Assembly (NCBI RefSeq): GCF_018139145.2
Contig: NC_059471.1
Coordinates: 206,355,494-206,419,493 of the forward strand
From: Gymnogyps californianus
Taxonomy: Eukaryota; Chordata; Aves; Accipitriformes; Cathartidae
Direction: 5' to 3'
Length of the DNA: 64,000 bases
Shown here one piece after another: positions 47,276 through 59,073 of the stretch. Both the position numbers and the translations under genes were made by a program. The notes below the pieces were generated by a model that was not told the DNA's origin, did not search any database, and saw nothing but the letters and a program-made list of their open reading frames with translations. The stretch's first letter is position 1. Each line of letters starts with the position of its first letter.

Positions 47276-50200
47276 TCTAAGTACCAGAGATACAGTATTT
47301 AATAAAAACATAAAAATGGTAATGATAATGTAACTCTGTTTCTCATTTCTAAATTATTTTAGCAGAAACTTCTGGTATACTTTTACTGAAGAATTCAAAA
47401 GTCACCAAATTTTCTTTTGCTCCCCCCCAAAAGAAAAAAAACTCGAAAGCCCAATAAACTGTTATAATTAATTTTTCTACAATAATTTTTGCCAGTTAAC
47501 ATTTGAAGTCATAAATACTATTTTTAGAAGATAACTACTATGCTACAAGCCCAAATTAAGTAGATTATAAGACAAAATACTATTGATTTTATCTCTGATG
47601 TTAACATAACAGTCCTCTTTAATGGCAAAAAACTAGCGAGAGATCTCATTTTACAGTTAATTTTACCTAACAGACCAGAGCTTTGTAGCTTGAATGATCT
47701 AATATTCATCAAAATAAAGAAAGGTTTTTCCTATTTCTTTGCCAAACAACACATACATGTGCACATGTGCTTATACAACTACATGGTTTACACTATGTCT
47801 CCTAACCGAGATGCTGCTATTTACTAAATATTAGTCCTTGCACTGAATTTTGTGGGGGTACACACATTGCTGGTTTCTCCCTAGTGCTCTTTACCTTATC
47901 AGCAATTTGAGCGGAAATAGAGCGTCTGCTTTTTAACATTACAGCGTGTTAGCAAGTTTAAGTATGTGAAAAGTCCCACTAAGTAAACACTACTTGTGTT
48001 TACGTAAGTTAGGCATACACACAAGAGTCCTGGTGGATCACAACCTCTATGAAGTATGTTTGAGAGTGTATCAGTATCTTCTTGCTTTTGTCTATAGCAA
48101 AAATATAAGGCTAAGGAGTGAAACCCTTCAATTATTTACACATTTAAACTATTTCTCTTTGGTCACCTGGCACTATCCTAGACCTTTATCACCCTCTTTC
48201 TACAGGAGTGAACAACATCACTTTATTTACACCTTTACTTTTTATCACGCAGCTGTCATCTGCATTTATGTGGAAAATCTGCCATTTCTATTCCCAATGT
48301 ATAATTTAGAGCATCGTCAAAGAAATCACCCGAGAACAAAAGACATTTGCTGATGTGGAATGTCTGTGGGGTTTGTGGATTTGGACTCTTCCCAACATTC
48401 CTTTCCTTTTTTTTTTCCTTCCCCATTCCTCTCATTTCACTGATTTCAAGTTTTGTTTTGTTTTTTTTAAAGCAAATATTTACACCCTTTATTTCCCAAA
48501 CCATACATTCTTGATAACATTAAAATCTTTATTCCCCTTCCTCTCCTCCAAAAAGGGGCAAGCAAGCCACAGTTGTGCCAAATTTCAGAGGAATTTGGAG
48601 ACTTCTTAAAATTTAACTTCATAGAAATTTGCTTAAATTCATCTGTCCAAGCCAGGTGTAGATTGGAGCCAATCACCAGAATTGCTTAGATGCAGTCAGA
48701 CTTCCATTCCACAGTCAAAATCTTTTATTTAATTAGAGAGCGGGGAAAAAAAAGAAGTCTTATCACCAATTAATCCTTTAATTTCCCTTTTACCTCAGGG
48801 GACTTGGTTACTTCTTTCAGTTTAATATGACACATGGCAGTAAGTTTGTGAAGTGCACTCTTCTTAAAAACTGAATTTGGCATAAGAGATTTGTAGCAGC
48901 AAGTTACCCTAGAGCTGGAGAAGGCACTTTTGCTTCCAGCTTCCTCCTCTTCAAGACCTGAGACCTTCTAGGGATCGTCCTTCTAGACCTGGCCCTGTCA
49001 GCGCAAAGGTTTTACCGTGACTACCTGACCCCAGCTAACTCTTCCCTGCTCTCAGCCACAATCGAATTCATACAGCCAGGCTGAAGTTTTTTCTGCCTTA
49101 CACAAATAACCTAGGGAAACCATCTGAAACTATGAGGGCAACAATAGCAGCAGCAGTTCTTCTCATCCTCTTGTAACACATACGAAATGCAGCATTAGTC
49201 CTGACACTGAATTAATTCTTCAGAGAAATTACTAAATCTTAAAGCACATAGAAATGAAAATAACAACATCCATTATGCATCCTATCGATTACCATAGCTC
49301 CAAAATCAAGATTCTCAAATGACTTTATTTACTACAACACCTTTGCTCACAAGATAAGAGTGTACCTTAGTCAAAGCCACTCTGATTGAAGAATCCATTT
49401 CAGGCCCTTGCTGTGTACTACATTTAAAAGAAATTTCTTTGAGTGATCATCTAAATGACAAGCCTGTGCTCTTATTTAAGCAAGTAGTTATGAACACTTA
49501 AAAGGATTTACAGAAGAGTTTTAACTAGGCTCTAGTGTTTTTGTTATCACAGTATAGTTAACGCAACCCTGAAATATCCTAAATACATTGTTATATTTTT
49601 GCCAAATTTCGGGGAAATCTACCCAGTGAGAAGCTGTATCTGTATTTGACATCAGTGAAGACACTCATCTGATTGGTCTCAGCAATTCCCATTGAATTCA
49701 ACAGCCTTTCATTCATTTATTGCATTTCTGCAGGCTTGTGGAAAGGAATAAGCCAGGATATGAACTTTCTGCTTGCCTATAAGTCACTTTTTAATTTCCA
49801 GATCAAGACATGAGATATCTCAGTTGTGACTTTGCATTCAAGAGTATTACACATTTTGACTAACCTGTGTCTGCCATCTCAGCCAGATGAACCTCCCACC
49901 ACGTAACAGGTTCAGAGCACACTGCCGCTCGTGCGGTGTGCAGTTAGGATCAGTGCTCACTACAGTCTACTGCTGTGTCTTCCCGTGAGCCACATAAAAT
50001 GCTTGGCATGCCAGACACACTTTCCCAGCCCCAGCCTGGCTTCCTTGGGATGAGGCAACCCAAAAGAAAATGGCAAAAGAAAACAAGGGATGTCTATGTG
50101 AAGGATTTCGGAAATATGGAGGAAAACCTAAAAAAGCTCAAACTCAGTTTTCATAGAGCTGCACTGCGCCCCACCCACGGGAATTTTTGTGCAACTACAA

Positions 50201-50339
50201 AGGAAGTAAAACTGGAGCCAAAACTTGAAGAGCTGATGCCGCTTAACTGAGAGATTGATAATGTTAATGTTTTTCTAAGTAGTTCTGATATGAAAGCAGA
50301 TAATACTGCTTTTGCTTCCCTGAAGCACAACAGATTCAG
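47276..50339. other. unique interval, no gene recognised
   Basis: About 3 kb, AT-rich, with open frames up to 119 codons on either strand and none of known type. 49975-50250 has a 91-codon plus-strand frame, rich in Lys and Pro, without a recognisable domain. Confidence 0.5.
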
Positions 50340-50440
50340 TCGGTTTGGTCCTACAACTCTTACTCAGGAATGACTTCCCATTGAGTCAGTGGGAGCCATG
50401 TTCGATTTGGACTCCAGGATTTTAAGCTAACAATACATTT
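50340..50440. mobile_element. possible amniote palindromic DNA element remnant
   Basis: cggtttggtcctacaactct, then tactcaggaatgacttccca and ttgagtcagtgggagcc, and a closing aggattttaagc. This resembles the old amniote inverted-repeat element with 'cttactcaggcaaa...cccattgaagtcaatgggag'. It is the best of four such candidates in the window. Confidence 0.5.
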
Positions 50441-50614
50441 GTATTCAGTGTGCAAAGGGAATCTGGAGTCAATTAAATCTGTAAAACAAAAATGGACCAA
50501 CACTGAGGAAGATCCAACAGCTCAGTCATGCCTGGCAGTCTCCCCCTCCAGAAGCATGTGACCTAATTACAATTCTAATAAAATGAAGCATGAATATTTC
50601 ATTATGAAGCACTC

Positions 50615-50657
50615 AAAAAAAAAAAAAAAAAAAAACCCAACCCAAAACCAAAAAGCA
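50615..50657 (+). repeat. poly(A) plus A/C-only tract
   Basis: Twenty-one A, then cccaacccaaaaccaaaaag. The same poly(A)-to-A/C pattern as at 21943 and 32629. Confidence 0.85.
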
Positions 50658-51289
50658 CACATATTCTTGCTGAAAGCAGTTGTGCTCCTCCAGCCTGCCT
50701 TGTTTTATATTTAACGTCTCCCAAACCAACTTCCTTGAGAAAAGGCAAGATCAGAACTGTAGAGACCATGGTAACACTGTCAGACTGACGCTTTCATTTC
50801 ATTACAAAGCTCATGTGCAGATTTTATTTTTGGAAAGCAGTTTGGACCCTTTAAAACTTACTATAAGCAAATATACATTATTGACAATCAAAATTTCAAA
50901 GAAAGTAAACACTTGGAATGAAAACCATTTTGTGAAGTACTGGGCAGTCAAATAAAGAACTATATTTCTAACTGAAAAAAGCATTAGTATAAAGTAGGAA
51001 AAAACCCAATAAACTTGCTTATTTATGCTTTTCTCGGTGAGCAAAATACAAACTGTTAACTAACATCATGACTGTTTACAGTTATCCCCATAGAATTGCT
51101 TCATTCTTCATCATTTCTTATTAGACGTGGCAAGTATAAAGCAATCCCTCATTCAAAATAGAGTGCTTTCAAATTTTCCATGAAGAATTATTTTTAAAAG
51201 AAATTTATTCTACATTTATATGCCGAGTTCTTCAAAACAACTTAGGGTTATATATTGGTAGACCTTAACTCATTGGAAGAGAAGAAGAG
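50658..51289. other. unique interval, no gene recognised
   Basis: AT-rich DNA. Overlapping frames on both strands near 50680-51044 are chance-like. Confidence 0.5.
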
Positions 51290-51960
51290 CTCAGCAGCAC
51301 CGTTGCAGCTTTCGGTTAATCAGAAACACGGCTGAGAGGAGGAACGAGCCTGCTGAATGTTAATGCCTCGGCACCAGAGAAACGTGCGGCCCCTCTCCAG
51401 AAGGCTTTGCTACACGGGGCCGAGCTCACTGCCTCGGTGGAGTCCAGGGGCTGCGGAGAATTAAGGACTGGAACAACAATATCAAAGATGTTCAGCGCTT
51501 CATGTGTGCCCATAACATCTCGTACATGTGTTTCACTGGAAACAGCTGAGCACACATCCACCAGATTAGGGCTAGCGCTAGCAATCAGCAAGCAGACAAG
51601 CGTGGGAAGCAAAAGAAACAAGCGGCTCTCTCTGCTTGACTAGGGCACCTGGAAATGTCAGATGGAGACCTCTGTCAACACATTGTACTCCTGCGCTCTC
51701 GCCAGCCAAGAGAGAGGATGAGACAAGGGCAAAGCAGCACAATTCAGACAGACCTGACAAAACAGACCAGCAGGTACCCTGATACGCATGCCCCGATGCG
51801 CTCAGACAGCGCGGATCAGGAGAAACTGCCCTGCAAAGCCAACGCAAATGCCAGAGAACGATCAACAGCTCCACTTACAAGCGCAAAATGCATTTTGGAA
51901 AACCCAAAGGTACAGGCTTGATCCAGCGTGGCCCAGAAGAGACTGCGGTACAGAGTGATA
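51290..51960. promoter_or_regulatory. CpG-rich patch, candidate CpG island or hidden exon
   Basis: About 670 bases with roughly 30 CpGs by eye (for example aacgtgcggcc near 51380, acacggggccgagctc near 51412, ctagcgctagc near 51573, ccgatgcgctcagacagcgc near 51792), while neighbouring kilobases have very few. Open frames of 78 to 101 codons run on both strands. One on minus (51316-51621) opens with a hydrophobic stretch that looks like a signal peptide, but its first codon is TTG and a TAG lies seven codons upstream, so it is not a normal first exon. CpG retention suggests hypomethylation, as at a promoter or enhancer, or recent GC-rich sequence. Function is inference. Confidence 0.4.
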
Positions 51961-54900
51961 GACTGTAGAGTTTGGTGCTTTTTGTTATTCATTCAGTAAG
52001 ATGTTACCCAAAACAGAGGAAGGAAAAAAATGTCTGAAGAGCAACATTTTGGTTTAGAGCTATGCAAGTGTGGGGGACTTTTCCTCTTATATTACAGAAT
52101 TCAGAAATACACCAGAAGTCCTATAAATATATTTCCCTAACTAGATTTTATTAAAAGCAAAGAAATAAAATTTTGATGAAGTATTAAAAAGCTTTTGCCA
52201 CTCTCCTCTTCTTTCTGCTTGTCTGATATGTGAGTCTATTAAAGCTTCAGTGACAACTATTCCAACCCAGTTATAGAAGGGTACAGAAATAGGCCTAGCA
52301 ATAAATCCAGCCTTTACAGATAAGGATACACTGAAATGACAATTTCTTACAAATCTGACATTTTTCCATTGTTATCGGGGTATTCAGCTTACACCCACCA
52401 TCAATGGATAGAAGTTACAGTGATTCTAATGTCCTCTACCATGATGTATCAGTCAGTAAGCAAGTAAAAAAAAAAAAAAAAAACAAACCACATTTGCTTT
52501 TCCTTTTGGAAAAAGGTAAAAGCAAGACAGATATTAAGCAATAAAGTTGCAATTTCAAGAATTAGAGTTTAAAAATCAAATGCATTACCTTCAGGACCAC
52601 TCCAGAAAGTATTCATTATTATAGAGCTGGGTTAGGGTTTTTTATCTCTTCTTTCCTGCTATGCATTTAATGTCTTAATGTTCCCTGCATTTGTTTTGTC
52701 AAATGGGACATCTTTAAATTAAGTACACTAGAATTGTACCTGTACGGCGTATATGAGCATATATGTGTGCAGACCCATGTATGTGCCAAAATAAGGCTTT
52801 TTCTATGAGACATCACATGCCCTAGAGAAGGCCCTATTCCAGGCACTTCAGCAGGACAACATACCTTGAGAGCTACAGCCCAAGTTCTGCAGCAGTCTCC
52901 TGCTGTGAGGATGGGGCAGTTGGCATGCAGACCCAAACGCTGTGCACATCTGCAAAAGTCTGCCTCAAACAGGTAATTCAGTGACTTCTGGTTGTCCTTT
53001 CTGTGTCCTGAAACCTGTCTGCATGAATCTGGTGTCATCTGCTTACAAGTCTGGAAGTAAGTTGGCTTTTTCTTAAAAAACACACACACACAAACAAACA
53101 TGTTCTCCTCAGGTAATGATTTACTTGCTGGTGGGCTCAAAATTTATTCTGTGGACAAGTCTTAATATCTTCATCCTGACAAAGCCCATCTTAGTACCAG
53201 TAAAAACAGCAAGAGAAGACATGTGAGGCACACTTTCCCTTTCCTCACTGCTAAAATAATTTTTCTTCTAGATTAAAAATCTGCCGTATTTTACAGCCTC
53301 CTACAGGGTACGTACAAACTTCAGTCACTAAGGAGTACTATCCAGTTATAAATTTTGCGTAGCAGGCTCAGTAGATGCACTTAAAAATAGCCTTGATTAT
53401 TATCCTTGTGGTAAATAACACCATTTGTAGCATCTCTGTTGTGCATCATGCAGCCAAATGAAATTGCAGATGACTTATTTCTGTTTCTGCAGTAGTTCAC
53501 TGAAATCCTAGTCCTGTTCAAGGGTTGTCTTTAAACTAATTTTGTTCATCATCTGCTATTATAAGAGTGCTTCAAATCCATAGAGTTTCATCACACTCCA
53601 GTCTGCCTTAGGAACGGAAAGACGCTATTCGATCTCTGGGTCTAATGTTACTCCTAGTTTAAAATTTCTTCAAACAACTCATTGGAATCGGGCAAACATT
53701 GCCATGGACAATCAGCACACAGCAAAGCCTGGAAAAGCCCTGAAGGATCAGGGCTTTATCTGATGCACTTCTTTTTTAATCCACTCTTTGGTAATAGAGG
53801 ATAGTAAAACACCTCCAAGTCTCCACTTACCTACATCATGAAGAAAATGGCAGCGAGGATGTATTTTGCATCTTCAAACTTGGTGACTTGTCCTCTCCTC
53901 ACTGACCTTACCATGTCTCCTAGTCAAGTTATTGTATGTAGATGCAGGATTTCTCCCCCCATCCCTTTTTTATCTCTTGCATTTTCCTCTCCAACTTGAA
54001 TGGTCTACTAGTGGTAACAGAAGGCATCACCACTCTCTCTATTGTAGTCTTACGTTAAATGGCCTTAAAATGCTAGCCTCTAAATTTCTTGTGTCAGAAG
54101 AGCTGGATGTTTGTAGCTTTTTGGTTTTGTCCCTGGTGCAAATACTCAAGGAATACTCACCATAGAGTAACATTTCCACAAAGCAGCCTCTACACACTAT
54201 ATATAAACAAAACTGACTCTCATAGTCCAAAATTTAAGTCTCTGGAAAGGACACCTCAGAGGCAATGATTAATAAACACTGTTTAAAAAAAAAAAAAGTG
54301 GGGAGCCCAAAAGGTCTATCAGGGAGTCTTATTTAAAAATGAAACACTTATCAAAATGCTAAAATGGGATACTTGGCCAAAATATTATAATTCAAGCTAC
54401 CGAGGGTTTACTGAGAAGAAACTAAAAATCTTACTGACCCGTTCAAAGATAACAGCCCCCCTTCGTTTATGTTTGCTGCACATCCCTTTTATATCATTAT
54501 GTTGTTCCTTCTTTTATAAGAAACAAAAAACCAAGGGGAAAAAAACAAAAATAAACAACAACAAACAGGAAAGAGCAAGGGGCTCTTAATTCATTCTTTT
54601 AAGTGCACCACATGTAAACTTCAAATAATGTACTTAATATATGCTAAATAGCCATTTCTAATACTGCTTACCTTAAATTAGCACGTTATCATTACTCCCT
54701 GGAGAAGAAGAGTGGGTCAAGTGTTCCACTACTTACTGTCTTATGGATGATTTATACATTTTTGAAGTGAGAGTAAAATGATATCACAATGATCTGGTCT
54801 CATTTCATCGCTGTAAATGACTGCACAAGGTTCAAGGTAGCAAAGTGCCAGTTACTTTTACTTTGGGATCAAAACGTTCACAAACCCAGACATTATAAGG

Positions 54901-56774
54901 TCATCCACAAAGTTTTTCTGTCCTAGATTATTTTACTTGAATGACAGCAGACTCAATCAGGATAAATGCCTCCAAAATAAAGGCGATCTGAAAGCACTAA
55001 ATCCACAGGTAATTCACAAATGCCAAATCTCTCTTTTTACTTCACTATTATGAGGCTGCAAAATTGGATAATAAGGAAATGATTTTATATGTCTTCTTGT
55101 TTTCTCCCTCCTTTGCCATTTTTGATAACGAGATTGTGACGTAAGACTTCACAGGACAGGAATAGGAAAACTAGTGGAAATTACTCATTTTTCTATTTGT
55201 CTCTGTGTGTTTATTGCCTGGGATTAACAGCAATGGTTTTCTCCTTGAATTTACCATTGAAAAAGTAAGTAAAGTCTAAGATGAAAGGGAATGGTAGGAG
55301 AAGGGACTCACTTGGAATGTCTTAATTATGGAAAAATAGAGTATATTAGTTATTAATTGGGCTCAACACTGGACATGACACCTTTCATAGTCCTTCCTAG
55401 ACACCTCTACCAGAGGAACAAAAGCCACAGTTTGTAACATATTCCGTGCATTGAGTTCCTTCTCACCTAGTTGGCTGGCCTCACCAGCCACTGAGTAAGT
55501 GTTTTAATGAGGAAAACCACTACTGACAGCAGCACACATTCTCAGAAGTCCCTGTTATTCTTCAGAACCTACCCAGAGCCATTGCCTAAAACAGTACAAG
55601 TGACAGCAGTGTCTTAGGAGAGGGGCTGCCACACAACCTTCACTATCTCCCAAAACTTGTAACTGGTCCAGGCACATATGGAACCCCCAGGGACTTGTGA
55701 GGGTACGACCTTCCCAGGACTATGATACATCCATCCATTCTACTATCAGATGTTCTCTTCGCTGAGCTCAATGCTGGCACATGTACAGGACACAATGAAG
55801 TTAAAGACCTATAAACTGAACTGTTTCTTTTAATGATGATAATGTGACTTGAACTGGGACTGGAAAGACCACCCTGACCTCTGCAAATGTTCCCCACAAA
55901 AAGGGGTTCAGCAACACGGAAAAAATGATTGATTTGTAAAGACTTGTTGGCTGCCCTCATCCTGTTTTGACCATCTTGTCAAATCCATAACCACACAAGC
56001 CACCAGTCACATCCAGCACCTTTCCTCTGGTCATGTCCTTTGTTTTACTAAGGATTTCAAGAGAAAAACGCACATTAATTGTTTCTTCTGCATTATTTTC
56101 TCTCAATTACTATTTCTGCGTATGCCTTTTGCATCTTTTATACCTGGAATTGTCCTTTTCCTCATGTACTCACTCCTGCCCTTCTTTCTTCCCGCCCCCT
56201 CACAGTAAAATCCCTTCTGAAACTAAGGTCTTTCACAAAGTTGAAAATAGGCACTCTTTTATTATTTTATAATTGCTTCTCATCCTCCTCTTCCCCTTAT
56301 CTCTACATCACCTCAAACTTGCATCATGTCTAAACATGGGAGTTCTCCATGGTAACTTCTGACCATCCGCACTACGCTTAAGAGGTTATCCTCCATCCTA
56401 CCCCTTGCTTCCATCCCCACAACCATTTGCATTTACCGCAGAATCTTACAAAGTGCAACAGTAGATTTTTAGAAGAAAGTGCAACCTATCTGTTGACAAT
56501 TAGAATATGATCAGTAAAATCCCTCCACTTGTCCTATACAGGCAGTTAGCAGCCAACACCATGGAACATAAGGGTTTGAATTCGTACTAAAAAATAAAAA
56601 TAAAATTTAAAAAGTAAACCAAAAATATTTCAAACTAGTTTTCATAACTGTTTACTTTGGCTGAGGTCTCAACAGCATGAAAAATATCCCATTCACATTG
56701 TAATATTCAGCTGACAGCCTGGACAGTCACATCATTATCATTTTGTGGAACTGAATAGAATTGATAAATAGTTC
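51961..56774. other. unique interval, no gene recognised
   Basis: About 4.8 kb. Poly(A) of 18 at 52466-52483, an (AC)n run at 53081-53099 and an A/C tract at 54536-54568. A faint MIR-like block (tttacagataaggatacac near 52314) is too short to call. The minus-strand 157-codon frame at 52667-53140 crosses the microsatellite and has no domain. Confidence 0.5.
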
Positions 56775-56798
56775 GGGGAGGGGCGGGGTGAGACGGGG
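56775..56798 (+). other. canonical G-quadruplex motif
   Basis: Four runs of four G (56775-56778, 56780-56783, 56785-56788, 56795-56798) with loops of 1, 1 and 6 bases. This is a strong G4 pattern, isolated in AT-rich DNA. Confidence 0.8.
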
Positions 56799-58235
56799 TG
56801 GAAATCATGTCAGGCTTGCATGTAACTCGGCTTATTTTCCTCGACAGGTTTACATAGGCATTACCCACAGTGGCAAATAAAAACCCACATCCCAGAGGAG
56901 TTTCATAAAAATGTCAGCAGTGAACTACTGAAATGAAACTTTCATAGCAGGTTTCAGGATTACACTGATTGTAGAAGAATATGAGTGAACATAGTTTTGC
57001 CCTTAACAGGTCATGTAAACACAGTGAATAGCTGTTAAAGTGTACTAGCTGTAAATAATTTTAAACCACAAATTCCTGGACAGCTGATCGTTCTTTCATA
57101 AATGAGTGAAAGACCTCACCATGCAACGCTCTGAATTCCTGATTGCTTTAAAGGGAATTTTAACATTTATGATTCTGGAAGAACAGAACAAAATTCACTC
57201 TTTAGCTGAAGATCATTTTAGCTGCTATGTCTTACAGACTAAAAAAATCTGCAAGTAAAAATTTAAAAAAAGGCCCAAAACAAAAGAAAAAAAACAAAAA
57301 AAACCCCTCCAAAAAATCTGCAGAACCATCTGAATGCATGCGGAGACTGGCCCATCATCCTTAAAACATAAGACATTTGCTGGAGTTTGGCAGGCGAACA
57401 AAACAAACACAAGTCTGGCAGAAGTAGCCCACTTGGGAGAATAAGGAATAAAATATGATTGCTCATTCTGGTAGAGGTGGGGAGAGGAAGGCTTATAGCA
57501 TGTGAATTTTGGAACTGACCCATGCAGTTGGGTAAAAATGAAAACATTTGGAGACATGAAATGAAACATTAAAATAAATAAGAGAAGGATACGCTCAAGT
57601 CAAATTGGATTCTGTTAAGTGAGAAAGCTACTCCCATCTGACCCAATGATGGAAAGATGCCTTTATCTATTTAAGATTCATAGTTCAAAATAATCAAGAA
57701 AGAGTCAAGTGATTGAGCTATGCATCACTAAAGTCCCTTTCCTCAATTTAATCTATTTGAAAGGGAATGTAAGAAAGTATCTACCCAGTAGTGTACATAG
57801 CATAAATCCATGTGTATTTTGAAACCTGAGAAAGGTCAAAATTAAACCTAAAATTTTAAAACATCTGAATTTGCTAAAGATCAGTATTATTAGATTCTTC
57901 AAAAATCTATGCTGGATATCCCATAAATACGGCCTCCATCACATTGTTTCAAGAAAAAAAAACAGGTAGAGAAGACAAAAATTCCAGTTCAGCAAGGTGT
58001 TTGAGCACATCGCCAAGCAAAAGTCACAATTTCTCTTTTGGTGGAAGGATAGACAGAAAATACAATTAACGTAATCTAGATATATCCAAACCCCTCAGGT
58101 TTTCCCCTGTAGTTTCCTCTTAGCCTAACCAGTGTTTATTTCTCTCCACTATCAGCACCTGAATAGATGACTGTGGGTAGTATGAACTACAAAACTGCTA
58201 TTCAGGAACTTTCTATACTACCGATCTATTTGCAA

Positions 58236-58305
58236 AGTTATTATTGGCCCCAATTCTGGAAAGACTGAAGGATGTGCTGTATTCTTAAGGTTCAATGGGA
58301 TTTAT
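58236..58305. mobile_element. possible amniote palindromic DNA element remnant
   Basis: ttggccccaattctggaaag, then ttcttaaggttcaatgggat. This resembles the 'gggcccaatcctgcaaag...ttcaatggga' blocks of old amniote inverted-repeat elements. Weak single-copy evidence. Confidence 0.4.
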
Positions 58306-59049
58306 GAAGATGCTATTGATCACGCTCTTATATAGGAGCCTAAAGGCAAAAGGGTGCTTAATTTGGAAAAAAAATAAATCACACTTTAGTATTAATGTAA
58401 TAATGGGAAGGGGTTACAGGAATGTCTACAAAATTTAATACAGGTGCCTTTACAGCCATGAGCTGTACTAGATTCTACAGCACACACTAGACCTTTAATC
58501 CGCACTAGAGAGTGCTTGTTCACCAACTTATATTTTTCACTTAAACAATTTTTTTTAATAAATGAAAGCCATCATCCAAATTTAAAATGAGCTGTAAAAG
58601 AATAATTACTATTTTTGAGCAACTAGGGATTAAAATAATTTTGGTAAGTATAGAACTATTTAAATCACAATTTTCCTTAAGAACTGCTCTCCCTCTGATC
58701 ATATTTCTAATGGAAAGAAAATTTAAGTAAATTTCTTTCCAAGCAAGAATACTAATTGCTCGGTTTACACAAGCTTTTGGATACCATCTCCCAAGAGATT
58801 TATACCTTTACTAAGTAAATATTCTCAACTTTCAATATGCTGGCTAATTTATTCTGTTTATGCCTCTCTTTTGAATTCAGGCTACTGTAAATGAAGCAAG
58901 ACGAAACAAAGAAAAATTTCTCATGTGTTGCTTTGAAATCTTGTCCCAAAGGAAAAATATTAAAAAGAGCAACAATTTTTTAATGCTACATGGAACAGAG
59001 TAGCAAGTGAAATATTTCAGCAGTGGAAAAGGGGTATTTTTAATTTAAA

Positions 59050-59073
59050 CAATTAAATTCAATTTAATTGAAT
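59050..59073. repeat. nested AT palindromes
   Basis: caattaaat / atttaattg (59050-59058 and 59062-59070, 3-base spacer) overlaps attcaatt / aattgaat (59057-59064 and 59066-59073, 1-base spacer). Both are perfect and AT-rich. Confidence 0.75.

Noticed and set aside
51316..51621. Minus-strand frame starting with a signal-peptide-like hydrophobic stretch in the CpG-rich patch
   Set aside because: The first codon is TTG, a stop lies seven codons upstream, and the rest shows no domain. It is not a credible first exon on this evidence.
52310..52360. Third MIR-like block (tttacagataaggatacac)
   Set aside because: Only one short block matches and the rest of the element cannot be followed.
52667..53140. 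157-codon minus-strand open frame
   Set aside because: It runs through an (AC)n microsatellite and has no domain, splice context or recognisable relative.
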